This document shows, in pieces, positions 1 to 8,424 of a DNA stretch of 64,000 bases (the first letter of the stretch is position 1; each line of letters begins with the position of its first letter). A program made the translations under genes and the position numbers. Location: the NCBI RefSeq assembly GCF_004217335.1, contig NZ_SHMP01000002.1, positions 1-64,000 of the forward strand, in the 5' to 3' direction. Under the pieces are notes generated by a model. That model made no database searches, had not been told where the DNA came from, and was given only the letters and a program-made list of their open reading frames with translations. This DNA comes from Natrinema hispanicum (lineage in GTDB: Archaea > Halobacteriota > Halobacteria > Halobacteriales > Natrialbaceae).

Positions 1-2
1 AG

Positions 3-674
3 GAAGAGCGCATTCGAGCACGAGAGGATGAACTTGAGCGAATCAGTGCCCAGGCCGAGATGGGGCTTCAGGAAGGTCGTGCAAAGCGGACACGAGCGAT
101 CGCTGCGGACCAGAGCAAAGCGCGGCGTGTGGAATTCCAAAAACGGGCGGCGAGCGTGGACCCAATGGCGGACCCGGAGCGAGCGGATCCCCGGACAGAA
201 CTTACTCAAGAACAGTTGGCGGCCGTGAACAAGCAGTCGATACGACTCGCAAAGCAGTTGGATGGTTGGTCTCAAGCAGCGATCAGCCGGCGGTTGAGTG
301 AGGCCGTTGTCGGTGGTCAAGACCTGACAAGTGCGGTCGTCAACGTGTTCGAGGAGCTGCAGACGGCGCCCGGACACGTCATCCCCATTGGAAAACTCGA
401 GGAGGTTGCTCGAAAAGAGGTGAGCATCGAAGGGCGTGTCGAAACCCTGTGGGATCCTTCGCATCCGAGTATCGCACAAGTCGGTCTCATCGCAGACGAC
501 AGTGGACAGACACGCGTGACGATCTGGAAGTCATCAGACGCGCCGTGGATCAAGGAAGGCGAGCAGGTGCGCATTCACAAGGCTGCCCGGAACTGGCACG
601 AGGGCCGTGTCTCACTGGCCGTGACCGGGTGGACGACGATCCACTTCCCCGAGCGCGGTCACTGGTGGGAATAG
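3..674 (+). CDS. OB-fold nucleic-acid-binding protein, 5' end outside window
   Basis: The frame is open to the left edge of the window, so the protein begins upstream; the first in-window ATG at 60 is probably internal. The N-terminal part is a charged helical stretch rich in Glu and Arg. The last 90 residues (an IEGRVETLW-type strand followed by a DDSGQTRVTIWKSSD stretch and a GEQVRIHKAA strand) look like an OB fold of the RPA/SSB type seen in haloarchaeal plasmid proteins. Single-stranded DNA or RNA binding is the likely role; this is inferred from fold-like sequence features only. It is the last gene before a hairpin-rich gap. Confidence 0.7.
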   Translation, partial: EERIRAREDELERISAQAEMGLQEGRAKRTRAIAADQSKARRVEFQKRAASVDPMADPERADPRTELTQEQLAAVNKQSIRLAKQLDGWSQAAISRRLSEAVVGGQDLTSAVVNVFEELQTAPGHVIPIGKLEEVARKEVSIEGRVETLWDPSHPSIAQVGLIADDSGQTRVTIWKSSDAPWIKEGEQVRIHKAARNWHEGRVSLAVTGWTTIHFPERGHWWE

Positions 675-846
675 CCAGGCCTGAGCCTCTTTTTTGCTGG
701 TGTGAACGCATTCACCGCCACCTCCCACCACCTCCACGGTCCGGGCTGCTCACGGCCAGTGGCCGCTGCGCTGCCGGGCTTTCGCCACCGCATGAATCTG
801 TTCCGCGACTTTGCTATCACCTAATAGTAGCCACTGAAAGTCAATG

Positions 847-925
847 CACACCCGATCGCACGACGGCTGTGCGATCGGTGTGTAAGTCGTTTCAGTTGTT
901 ACTATAGTAGTTAGTAACACGACTT
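847..925. promoter_or_regulatory. Two consecutive inverted repeats in intergenic gap
   Basis: The gap 675-1062 has no supported gene. It holds two hairpins. At 847-882 a 13-base-pair inverted repeat (arms built on CACACCGATCGCA) has one bulged base. At 884-925 nested repeats (AAGTCGT/ACGACTT outside, GTTACTA/TAGTAAC inside) are followed by a run of T. The second could terminate transcription from the left, or act as an operator for the lipoprotein gene to the right. Which of the two it is cannot be decided from sequence. Confidence 0.4.
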
Positions 926-1062
926 TTTCATTCAGAAATATGCCTGAAACTGAGTCGAGCAATTCGGTAACTACATCTGCGGATTGATCGGAGGTTCGTC
1001 CTTCCCGGGCGTGAGAGTGACCGAGCCAGAGAGTTCTTGTGTCGCCCATATTCATCATCAGT

Positions 1063-1497
1063 GTGTACCGAAGAGAAGTGCTCCAGACGATGAGTGTCGG
1101 CGCAGTTGCTCTTGGTGGCGGTTGTTCAGGCCTACTCGACTCTCGCGGCTCGTCGTATCTCGAAGACGTCACGATCAAGAATGGGGATGACATCGCTCAT
1201 GACTTCGAGCTGACCGTCAAGCAAGCAGACTCGGTCGTCCATGAGGCCACGGTCGAACTGGAGGGAACACAAACGCTAGCGACGGTTGCCTGCGAGTGGT
1301 CCGGACGTGGTCCTTTCGTGGTGACGTGCACGCTTGATGGAGACTCAACAGAGACAGTTCGGATAGACGACGCTATCCAGCAGGGGGCAGGAGAGTACGC
1401 ACAAGTCACGTTCACAGTCACTGAGATGGCCGAACTCGACTGGTCGGGTTTCTTGGATGACGGGGGTCGGGAGTGTCCTCGATCAGCATCTAACTGA
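1063..1497 (+). CDS. Tat-type lipoprotein, unknown function
   Basis: The protein opens with YRREVLQ and a short hydrophobic stretch ending in a GGGCSG lipobox. This is the usual arrangement of haloarchaeal lipoproteins exported by the Tat pathway and anchored through the cysteine. I chose the GTG at 1063 because it places the twin arginines at residues 3-4; an in-frame GTG at 1039 is also possible. The mature part (about 120 residues) looks like an all-beta domain with alternating Thr/Val strands. Mature role unknown; extracytoplasmic membrane-anchored location is inferred. Confidence 0.6.
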   Translation: MYRREVLQTMSVGAVALGGGCSGLLDSRGSSYLEDVTIKNGDDIAHDFELTVKQADSVVHEATVELEGTQTLATVACEWSGRGPFVVTCTLDGDSTETVRIDDAIQQGAGEYAQVTFTVTEMAELDWSGFLDDGGRECPRSASN

Positions 1498-1671
1498 CGA
1501 CCTTGTCGGCAGTATCCTGTCCGATGATAGGTACATCATCTGTACTTACCGCGAGTTCCGCAAGGAGTCCTGAATAAAGGAACCATGCTACGGTCTACTT
1601 CGAGATAGGTTTCTCTACCCCACGAGCTGGTGAGGGGCAGTCGGAGTTGCTCATTGCCCCTCGTGAACACC

Positions 1672-1857
1672 ATGACTTTCAGAGAGGTTTACGAGACAAC
1701 ATTCGACGAAGATGTCCAGCCCAACTCGAGCGCCAGTCCGTGCCCCAAATGCAACGGACGGGTGACCACCAACGCAGTCGAAACTCGTTGTGAAGACTGT
1801 GGATTCCTTCTCGAACCGCAACAATACCAGGCCCAGAAAAGAGTCAATCCCACTTAG
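1672..1857 (+). CDS. Free-standing TFB-type zinc ribbon (truncated TFB)
   Basis: This 61-residue protein has a CPKC...CEDC zinc ribbon. The motif and the sequence before it (MTFREVYETTFDED) resemble the N-terminus of some haloarchaeal transcription factor B proteins. The cyclin-like core repeats of TFB are absent: the frame stops about 15 residues after the last cysteine. It is therefore either a remnant of a tfb gene or a stand-alone ribbon able to contact RNA polymerase. The ATG at 1672 matches the family N-terminus better than the frame's earlier start at 1630. Confidence 0.5.
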   Translation: MTFREVYETTFDEDVQPNSSASPCPKCNGRVTTNAVETRCEDCGFLLEPQQYQAQKRVNPT

Positions 1858-1932
1858 ATAGAATGCTATTTAGAAAAACTACACAAGTATTGCAACAAGA
1901 TATTTACTGGAGTAACAACATAGATTTGGATA

Positions 1933-2070
1933 ATGCCAGAATGTGATGGCTGTGGCTCTCATGTCACCGAGAACTATTTCCGGGTTTTCGCCGTTGATGG
2001 TGATCTGCCAGCATGTATCCACTGTGCCAGCAACCGTGAAGCTCGAGAAGCAGGACTCCGCCACCAATAG
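1933..2070 (+). CDS. Small zinc-finger protein, 45 aa
   Basis: ATG at 1933 opens a 45-residue frame: PECDGCGSHVTENYFRVF, then an ACIHC motif and a short charged tail. The paired CxxC motifs (CDGC and CIHC) and the VTENYFRVF stretch match a widespread haloarchaeal family of tiny zinc-finger proteins. A likely role is nucleic-acid or protein binding, possibly regulatory; no specific target is known to me. An AT-rich stretch with TATA-like sequence precedes the start by about 25 bases. Confidence 0.6.
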   Translation: MPECDGCGSHVTENYFRVFAVDGDLPACIHCASNREAREAGLRHQ

Positions 2071-2155
2071 CGTCCCAGTGATCACATTTCCAGATTTTCT
2101 CTATCGAACTGGAGCCTGCGTCGAGACGTGAGACAACACGATCCACCACCCACCA

Positions 2156-3040
2156 ATGACTGACCGAGATTCTGACTTCGAGGAGCTTCGTCCGACCGGC
2201 GAAGCGTCGCATATCCCAGATGAGACACTCAGCGAGTGTACTGAGGGTGAGCCGAATCGACAGCGAGTTGCAACGGCGACGACTGGATATCCAGACACTC
2301 CAACGGAAACAGACACTGAGTGTCGCTCCTGTGGCGCACCGATCCCAGCTGATCAGACCAAATGCCTGTTCTGTCTTACTAATCATCTTGAGAACTCCTC
2401 TTCTGAGACAGACGCACCAGCGACAGAATGGACACTGCTTGGCGTTGTCCACATGCTTGTCGAGTCGTCGACGTTCTATGGCGCTGTCGCGAAAGGCGCA
2501 GCCGCTGCGACACTCCTTGCCTCGAGTGCGACGGAATCAACGGTCGACGACTGCACGATCATCTACGATCTCGAGGACGAGCCTGCAGCCCAATTGACTG
2601 ATCGGTGGCCTGTACTACCCGCTGCGGTACGGATCTCGTCCACTGACGGTGAGCAGCTTTTCGCAGCGGCCTATGATCGAACAGCGTGGACTGACCAATC
2701 AGCGGTGGATAGCGACTGCGAACCAACAACCTATCTCTACGACGAGGGTGGATCCGGCATTCGCGACGAGCAGCGGCTTGCGACGTTGCTCGACAACGCC
2801 GGTGATGATGCGTGGCTAGTTCCTGCAATTGCCCTCCAGCAGGCACCTCAAGAACGTGAACCTGAGCATCAGGACAGTGGCATTCCGACCAAAGAACGCC
2901 TCGAGTGTCACCAGTGCGGACGCACAACCGATCACCAATTCAGCGCTCATGAATCGGTTCCCGACGAAACCTGGACCAGCCACGCAATCTGGGAGTGCCA
3001 AGTCTGCGGGACGCCGCGCTATGGGCCGAGCCCAGAATGA
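2156..3040 (+). CDS. Haloarchaeal zinc-finger protein, 294 aa
   Basis: Two zinc-binding clusters frame the protein. One is CRSC...CLFC near residues 57-73; the other is CHQC...CQVC at the C-terminus (about residues 250-285). The central 170 residues form an acidic domain with an Ala-rich helix (YGAVAKGAAAATLL) that I cannot assign. The architecture suggests a structural or regulatory DNA- or RNA-associated protein. Its name is not recognised. It lies in a same-strand series of small accessory genes, with a 62-residue helical protein following. Confidence 0.6.
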   Translation: MTDRDSDFEELRPTGEASHIPDETLSECTEGEPNRQRVATATTGYPDTPTETDTECRSCGAPIPADQTKCLFCLTNHLENSSSETDAPATEWTLLGVVHMLVESSTFYGAVAKGAAAATLLASSATESTVDDCTIIYDLEDEPAAQLTDRWPVLPAAVRISSTDGEQLFAAAYDRTAWTDQSAVDSDCEPTTYLYDEGGSGIRDEQRLATLLDNAGDDAWLVPAIALQQAPQEREPEHQDSGIPTKERLECHQCGRTTDHQFSAHESVPDETWTSHAIWECQVCGTPRYGPSPE

Positions 3041-3164
3041 CTTGCTCCGCGTCATGTCTTAACCAACAGACGTCGATGGTGCAGCGTGGCTGTTGGTTAA
3101 CAAACCGGTCGCCTATGCTGTCGTATTCTGTTTGTCTGCGCCGCGATCGGCCGAGGCGCATTCA

Positions 3165-3353
3165 ATGGACCCAGGAAACACACCAGGATACAGACTGCAT
3201 CGTGCACTCAGCCAACTCAACCATCTCGAGGGCGATCAGCTGACTGACGCAGACAGAGAACGAATCGAGACAGCAACGGCGCTCTTGGAGGAAGTGAGTC
3301 TTCTCACTCGACCAGAGCGTGGTGAATCTACTGATACCCACATTGATTCCTAA
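3165..3353 (+). CDS. Small helical protein, 62 aa
   Basis: Starting at the ATG at 3165 (MDPGNTPGYRLHRALSQL) the protein is almost entirely helical and acidic, with no cysteine or catalytic motif. An upstream start at 3093 would add a Cys/Ala stretch without family character, so I prefer the shorter form. Function unknown. It sits 125 bases after the zinc-finger gene and probably shares its transcript. Confidence 0.45.
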   Translation: MDPGNTPGYRLHRALSQLNHLEGDQLTDADRERIETATALLEEVSLLTRPERGESTDTHIDS

Positions 3354-3419
3354 CCGAGCGGGTCATAGGATCTGTCACGGACCCATTTGACGCTGTAGTG
3401 AACGGTCAGTACAGGCGGA

Positions 3420-3614
3420 CTATTGAGTGTCTTTTAGGTGAACGTACGAATCCTCGAGAGCAAGGATCCACTTTGTATGTAGCTCATCAGCTGTTGCATT
3501 TCCTGGGAAAAACACACACTTGTCAGCTTCTCCCGGGTCTTCGATTACGACATGGATAAGTTCATTTTGATCCGAAGTATCGGTTGAAGGGGCGTTTTCA
3601 GGTATTCCATCCAT
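3420..3614 (-). CDS. Small conserved haloarchaeal protein (VxEDPGE...FP family)
   Basis: A 64-residue acidic protein with the pattern LIHVVIEDPGE...CVFFPGNAT followed by a conserved W and a short C-terminal strand. I recognise this pattern from a family of very small haloarchaeal proteins (possibly DUF7511; that name is from memory and unverified). No activity is known to me. It is the only minus-strand gene in this part of the window. Confidence 0.55.
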   Translation of the reverse strand: MDGIPENAPSTDTSDQNELIHVVIEDPGEADKCVFFPGNATADELHTKWILALEDSYVHLKDTQ

Positions 3615-4212
3615 GTCATGTCAGCACACGACCTCTGAGCTGAAAAACCTTACATATGGACAATAGGATGCAGGTCTTCAGACAATAATAGTGATTTCTA
3701 TTTATGAGTCTATACGCACTGATATATCTGTGTGGGCGTTGTCAGCCCAATTATCTTGAATGAGCAACACTCGACTGGACAGGAGATCGTCGCCATCTGT
3801 CCTAACTGTGAGGCCGTTTATCCTGCTATTCGGCTTCCTGATGGGAAAATAAGACGGAAGGTACCCGTATTATCAGTGCGTTATCAAATCCCTTGTCGAA
3901 ATTGAAAGCAAACAGTAGCCACATCTACTTACCGGCTGATTCAATAAAAGTGAGCTGAAATAAATCGCTCATGAGTCTTCTATGATGTGCTCCACTCAAG
4001 GCAGGGGTGCAGTTTCGGAAGGCACTCGCAGCCAATTCGAAGCTGTCGACGAGTCGAGCGACCTGACGATCGCTGTCGATGCTATCCGGATCGCTCTACT
4101 CCATGAGACAGACGCGTTGCACCGTGATTTTGTGCGCCGATAATGGCTGCCGGCGCACTGAGTAAGAACAGACGAGTACTGACCAGAGCGTCGGCACAGT
4201 GAGGTATCCCAG
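3615..4212. other. Mostly non-coding gap with one weak small frame
   Basis: Nothing firm is seen here except a weak plus-strand frame at 3732-3905 (GTG start, 57 residues), which carries an AICPNCEAVYPAIRLPDGK stretch resembling half of a zinc ribbon. A second cysteine pair is missing, so this is probably a decayed zinc-finger gene. The remainder is AT-rich and without hairpins or repeats that I can support. Confidence 0.3.
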
Positions 4213-4713
4213 ATGCATATGTTAATTTACGCACTAGTAGAGGCATCGACAGCAGAAGAGGCACTGTCAACCGGAAAGACCGTGTTCGACCGACTGGTTG
4301 GCGCAGAGCCGGACTCCTGTGCAGTGTTCGACTACTACGTCACCTTCGACGAAGAGGAGACGACAGTGGCTGGAAAAGCACGGTGGGGCGACCTACCGAC
4401 AGCTGCACCCGTTACGTCCGACGAAGGTGAAGAACTCCTCGAGCGGGCCTGGAAGACTACGACGGAAACATTCCAACGCAATCTGGACCGGGTGAAGAAA
4501 GCACTCGAGGAACATAACGACGACGAGATCATGCGCGACGAGGGCCTCGCTCGGCACGCCTTCCAGCGCGTCGGTGCTTCCCGTGGCCCGTCGATCTGCC
4601 TGTATGATCAACACGCGACAGGCATCCGCCATCGCGGACATCTCGATCGCCTCCTCAAGGAGATTGATGAGCGCGAGACATGCTGGGTCGTGCCAGCAGA
4701 CGTCCATTTCTGA
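4213..4713 (+). CDS. Conserved haloarchaeal protein of unknown function, 166 aa
   Basis: The N-terminus (MLIYALVEASTAEEAL) is a strand-helix start reminiscent of a ferredoxin-like fold. It is followed by an acidic domain (FDYYVTFDEEE) and a C-terminal helical part that ends in CWVVPADVHF. ATG codons at 4213 and 4219 are both possible; the second fits the hydrophobic first strand better. No catalytic motif is visible. It lies 6 bases before the next gene, so the two are probably cotranscribed. Confidence 0.6.
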   Translation: MHMLIYALVEASTAEEALSTGKTVFDRLVGAEPDSCAVFDYYVTFDEEETTVAGKARWGDLPTAAPVTSDEGEELLERAWKTTTETFQRNLDRVKKALEEHNDDEIMRDEGLARHAFQRVGASRGPSICLYDQHATGIRHRGHLDRLLKEIDERETCWVVPADVHF

Positions 4714-4719
4714 GTACTC

Positions 4720-5085
4720 ATGCCCCGAATCACCAACTGGACACGAGAGAGTCGAACACCCACGCTGGCATATCGAAACACGGAGACTGGAGCACGAGCG
4801 GTCCTGCATCGTGCCCCGGATTCCTACGCGTACAAGTGGCGGGCAGCGATCCTTGTCGACGGCTATCCAGTGTGGTCGCAAGGCTTCGAGACGAAGGAGG
4901 CGACCAGCGTTCGGGATGAACTTCGGAACCGACTAGCCCCCGAACTCGCTTGTCCTGAGTGTCCGAACGACGACGTCATCGTCGGCCAGAAATCTGCTGC
5001 TGGTGCAAAGCTCAAACGATGGTTTGACTGTCCCGACTGTGGCTACGAAGCCCCCTCGAAAATCGTCTATGGCGCAGAACGCTAG
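4720..5085 (+). CDS. Zinc-ribbon protein (DUF7568-like), 121 aa
   Basis: The first 80 residues (ITNWTRESRTPTLAYRNTETG, then YKWRAAILVDGYPVW) are a beta-rich domain. The C-terminus is a zinc ribbon (CPEC...CPDCGYEAPS). I recognise the pattern as a conserved haloarchaeal family (DUF7568 from memory, unverified). Role unknown; small zinc-ribbon proteins of this kind are frequent on haloarchaeal plasmids. It starts 6 bases after the previous stop codon, which implies a shared transcript. Confidence 0.65.
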   Translation: MPRITNWTRESRTPTLAYRNTETGARAVLHRAPDSYAYKWRAAILVDGYPVWSQGFETKEATSVRDELRNRLAPELACPECPNDDVIVGQKSAAGAKLKRWFDCPDCGYEAPSKIVYGAER

Positions 5086-5165
5086 CAGCAGGTGAGAGCG
5101 CAAGCTGCGAAGTGAGCATCACTGCACGGCGAGTACTTTTAGTGGTCAATACTGACAGCAGAGAC

Positions 5166-5717
5166 ATGAGCGAGGATGTGGTCAGGGCCGCGTTTCCCGA
5201 ACTCGAGGTGATCGAAGACGACGATCTTCGAGCGGGCGTTGTCAGTGCGTGGGCGACGGCCATCGAAGAGAACGACACCGACGACCTCACCGAGGTACCG
5301 TGGCTGCCCCCAACACAGCGTGCATTAGGGTTGGAAAACGAACGGCTGGTAAGCCACGTTCGGGACGTAACTGCCTGTGCCGTTGCGCTCGCGGAGACAC
5401 TTCTTGAGCGGCGCGAGGTCACGCTCTCAGTGGATACGGTAGTTGCTGGTGCACTCATCCACGACGTGAGCAAACTCGCCGAATTCGACGGGATGACCGA
5501 GACGCCGGTCTACAACCTGCTCGGACATCCCTACTACGGTGTCTACGTCGTTGCAGCAGTGGACCTGCCAGTCGAACTGGCACACATCGTACTCTCCCAT
5601 ACGAGCCGAACGCCGGTCGAGCCGGCGACGATCGAAGCGGAACTCATCAGGAGAGCCGACGAAGTCGCAGCAGCCGCCATCCGGTCACAGGCGACAGACG
5701 ACCTTCGAACCGTATAA
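5166..5717 (+). CDS. HD-domain phosphohydrolase-like protein
   Basis: The protein carries the ordered metal-binding residues of the HD superfamily: a His in LVSHVRDV, the HD pair in GALIHDVSKLAEF, a His in LLGHPYYG, the pair region AHIVLSHTSRT, and a late Asp in RRADEVAAAA. Members hydrolyse phosphoester bonds in nucleotides or signalling molecules; the substrate here is unknown. I prefer the ATG at 5166 over a GTG at 5112, because residues from MSEDVV onward are acidic and family-like while the extension is not. Location is probably cytoplasmic. Confidence 0.75.
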   Translation: MSEDVVRAAFPELEVIEDDDLRAGVVSAWATAIEENDTDDLTEVPWLPPTQRALGLENERLVSHVRDVTACAVALAETLLERREVTLSVDTVVAGALIHDVSKLAEFDGMTETPVYNLLGHPYYGVYVVAAVDLPVELAHIVLSHTSRTPVEPATIEAELIRRADEVAAAAIRSQATDDLRTV

Positions 5718-5841
5718 CCGCTGCATCGAACGACCGGTGCTTCCGCTGTACTTGCCGTAGCACGTGGTCATCTCTCACTTGCGGAAAAACCAGTGAGCGA
5801 TGCAGTTTTTCGTGCCTCGACAGGGGTAGAGGCAACATCCA

Positions 5842-6069
5842 ATGAGCGATACGTCAGAGCAACCTCCAAACTCGAGCGAACTCTCACCAGCTCAGCGGCT
5901 CGAGGCACCAAACACACGGCTGATTGATGCCAGCATCGCGACGATCAACGATATGGAGACGCTTCGAGCCTGCATCGCCTATGAAAACCAGCACCAACAA
6001 CGTGTTCCGATCCTCCGCCTGCTCGAGAAGCGGGCTATCGAACTCCGCTCACAGGACGACGATGACTAA
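5842..6069 (+). CDS. Small acidic helical protein, 75 aa
   Basis: Two predicted helices (MSDTSEQ leader, then IATINDMETLRACIAYENQHQQR, and ILRLLEKRAIELRSQ) end in an Asp-rich tail. The MxxLRACIAYENQHQQR segment is a pattern I associate with small haloarchaeal plasmid proteins of unknown function. No cofactor motif is present. It is isolated between the HD-domain gene and the minus-strand pseudogene. Confidence 0.5.
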   Translation: MSDTSEQPPNSSELSPAQRLEAPNTRLIDASIATINDMETLRACIAYENQHQQRVPILRLLEKRAIELRSQDDDD

Positions 6070-6160
6070 CTCGATACTGCCAGTGTCAGATTGCAGGACG
6101 ACCGGGAGGAACCTTGCCAATTCCTTGCCCAGTACGTGATGACGTGAAAGCCGTCACCAG

Positions 6161-7136
6161 TCATCGCTGTACTTCTGTCCCTGCTCGGAAACTCGTGAGG
6201 TCGTCGATACGCTCTTCGAGTGCTTCGATTTCCTGTTGCAGTTCTTCAGCTTCTGTCTCCTCGCTGGCGGCAAGCCGGTCCTTCAAGCCCTGGAGGCGCG
6301 ACTCCTTGACGTCGTCGTCGACCTCCTGCCTTGCGAACGTACTCGCTCTCATCGATCTCGTAGACATCAGACTCGGTGAGCGTCGTCACCTCGAGTGCTT
6401 CGTCGACCTTCTGGCGATCAACGCTCATGACGCGCTCGCGGTCGATCCCTTCCGCCTCGAGCATGGAGATGACGTCTTCGTCATCTTTGAGCGAGCGGTT
6501 ACGGCGACTCGTACGCTGGACGGAGCCATACTGACCGGCAACAGGACGGTCGTGATGGAGGCGTGAGAGAAGTACGTCAGCGACCTCCTGGCGAAAGTCG
6601 TTGGCGTCACGCTGGACATCCGACAGCAGCGTGTAGAGATTGACGAGCGTGGCCGTCTCCAAGTCAGGCAGGTCAGTTACGTCGTGGCGCTCGAGTGCAT
6701 CGATCAGTAGCAGCGCATCCGAGTAGACATCAAGACCCTCAGGTTCGGTGCGGTCGTCGTCGGTGTCTGGTTCATGTGCTGTGTTGGCCAGTTGGGTCGT
6801 CGTCGGACCATCTGTCTCAGCGATCACACCCGCGTCCTCGTCGATCTCGAACCGGGGATGAACACTCAACACCGCTGGATACGGGTCAGCATCTGGCGGC
6901 AGCCGGTCGAGATCGAATCCATCGTGCGCGGTCTGTATCTGATGGTAGAGTGTCCCGAACTGCTCACGTTGGAGCGGACGCTTCTCGCTGGACTCGTCGA
7001 ACTGGACGATAACGCGGTGTTCCTGGATATCTATGATGTGAAGGCGAGAGTGCGACAACGGTGTAATCAGTGTCGCGTCCGCCGGCAGCTCATCCAGATG
7101 CTCGAGAAGCGTGTGCCAACTGACGCTGAATGGCAT
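6161..7136 (-). pseudogene. Haloarchaeal coiled-coil protein, single-base frameshift
   Basis: The first 270 residues (starting MPFSVSWHTLLEHLDELP) read through an acidic domain and reach YEIDESEYVRKA. There the frame breaks into an Arg-rich tail unlike the rest. In the neighbouring frame the natural continuation is present: EVDDDVKESRLQGLKDRL followed by a heptad-rich coiled coil ending at 6161. Removing one G:C pair near 6325 (plus-strand context ACCTCCTGCC) restores one continuous frame of about 324 residues. Either the gene was recently inactivated or the base is a sequencing error. Function unknown. Confidence 0.75.
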
Positions 7137-7307
7137 ACGGGGGAATTACGCGCCGTCCCGACTAAACCTTGTTCTCGACGGGTATCAGAGAACTCTCCAA
7201 TTGGTTTGATCCACCGACGGCTGCGGTGAATTGGCCGGTAAGTAGGTGTACAACTATATTCGTTTCACACACCAAAATACTATACTCAAACACGAGAAAG
7301 GTTCTAT

Positions 7308-7556
7308 ATGGTAGCTGACACACTGACCGCACTTTCCCAACGCAATGAGGCTTTCTGGATAGGCCTAGGCTTACTGTTCACAGGCGCGCTCGTTTCCTCA
7401 TTCGTCCAGATTAGCAATCCGCCAGTTGGAGAGATACTTGGAATACTCGGAGTGACTGTTCTCGCGGTCAGACTTCTTGTAGGCCTCTATAAGATACTCC
7501 GAACGTCGGCCAAAGCAGGACGAACAGGGTATCAAGAAAGCAAACAAGATAACTGA
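7308..7556 (+). CDS. Small membrane protein with two helices
   Basis: Of the 82 residues, about 17-34 (WIGLGLLFTGALVSSFV) and 43-63 (ILGILGVTVLAVRLLVGLY) form two transmembrane helices joined by a short loop. A basic cytoplasmic tail follows. Function unknown. The gene is preceded by an AT-rich stretch with a TATA-like element. The next sequence on the right is the decayed M48 peptidase on the other strand; a link between the two is possible but only positional. Confidence 0.5.
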   Translation: MVADTLTALSQRNEAFWIGLGLLFTGALVSSFVQISNPPVGEILGILGVTVLAVRLLVGLYKILRTSAKAGRTGYQESKQDN

Positions 7557-7570
7557 TATAGCGCTTCTCT

Positions 7571-7974
7571 TTACTGTTCACGCTCGAGGTCTGAGAGCGT
7601 CTTGATTCGCTCATCAGTTAGTGGATGTGGTCCAAAGAGGTAGCGTTTGAGTCGGTGTGTCCACGTCACGAGCCACCAATACGACGGTTCAGTGTCTCCT
7701 TCCGGTCCGACATGACTTTTTCAGGTTTATCCAATTCAAGTGGGAGAATGGATAACGAAGAGACGCTCGAAACTTCACGCAGATCTCGAATCAGTGTGTC
7801 GGCTATTTCCTCGTCGAGTTGCCGGAGGAGAGTCGCAAGCACAGCAGGTGATCCGGTCAGCTCTGCAGCTGCTCGATCCGCCGCTCGTTCTCTGGTTCGG
7901 GACAGGCGAGCCGTGATCGCTGATTGCAGATGAGCTTCAGCATTCTGCCCACCAAATCGTCGGCTAATTACCAT
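7571..7974 (-). pseudogene. Remnant of an M48 (HtpX-type) membrane protease
   Basis: The minus strand retains LSRTRERAADRAAAELTGSP, the conserved stretch that follows the HExxH site in M48 peptidases, with its third zinc ligand region altered. After a stop at about 7666, a second frame segment, GPHPLTDERIKTLSDLE, matches the family C-terminus. The catalytic N-terminal half and transmembrane helices are missing, so this is a decayed gene. Its upstream part has been replaced by the divergent DUF6884-like gene. Confidence 0.7.
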
Positions 7975-7995
7975 CTGGCGTGAAAATATCGTTCC

Positions 7996-8424
7996 ATGAC
8001 TGAAATCGGACTGGTGAGTTGCACGAAAACGAAGCGCGAACACGCAGCACCACCGGCGAAACTTTACTCTCCGTCGGCGTTGTTCAGCAAAGCGCGACAG
8101 TATTGTGAGCAATATCACGACGACTGGTATATCCTCTCGGCGAAGCACCAGCTACTCGAGCCAGACGGCCCACCGATCGAGCCGTACGATGAGACGCTGG
8201 CCGGCGCGCGAGTCGCACGAAAGCGAGAGTGGTCTCAAGCTGTATACGAGGAGGTGAAAGCAGCAGGTCTGCTCGAGTCCAACATCACGCTCGTGTTCCA
8301 TGCAGGGAAAGCATACTACGAGGAACTACTCCCGCTGCTCGAGGACCACGACGTTGCGATAGAGATTCCAACGGAGGGGCTACTGATCGGAGAGCGACTC
8401 AGTTGGTACAATCAGCATCTATGA
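7996..8424 (+). CDS. DUF6884-like protein
   Basis: The protein begins IGLVSCTKTKREHAAPPAKLY and continues LFSKARQYCEQYHDDWYILSAKHQLLEPD, then PYDETLAG. These are the signature stretches of the DUF6884 family (name from memory), whose members occur in phages, plasmids and defence-rich regions. The conserved Cys, Lys and the SAKH-L motif suggest an enzymatic pocket, but the reaction is not known to me. Its stop codon overlaps the start of the next gene in an ATGA arrangement. The two proteins are therefore probably made together and may act together. Confidence 0.75.
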   Translation: MTEIGLVSCTKTKREHAAPPAKLYSPSALFSKARQYCEQYHDDWYILSAKHQLLEPDGPPIEPYDETLAGARVARKREWSQAVYEEVKAAGLLESNITLVFHAGKAYYEELLPLLEDHDVAIEIPTEGLLIGERLSWYNQHL

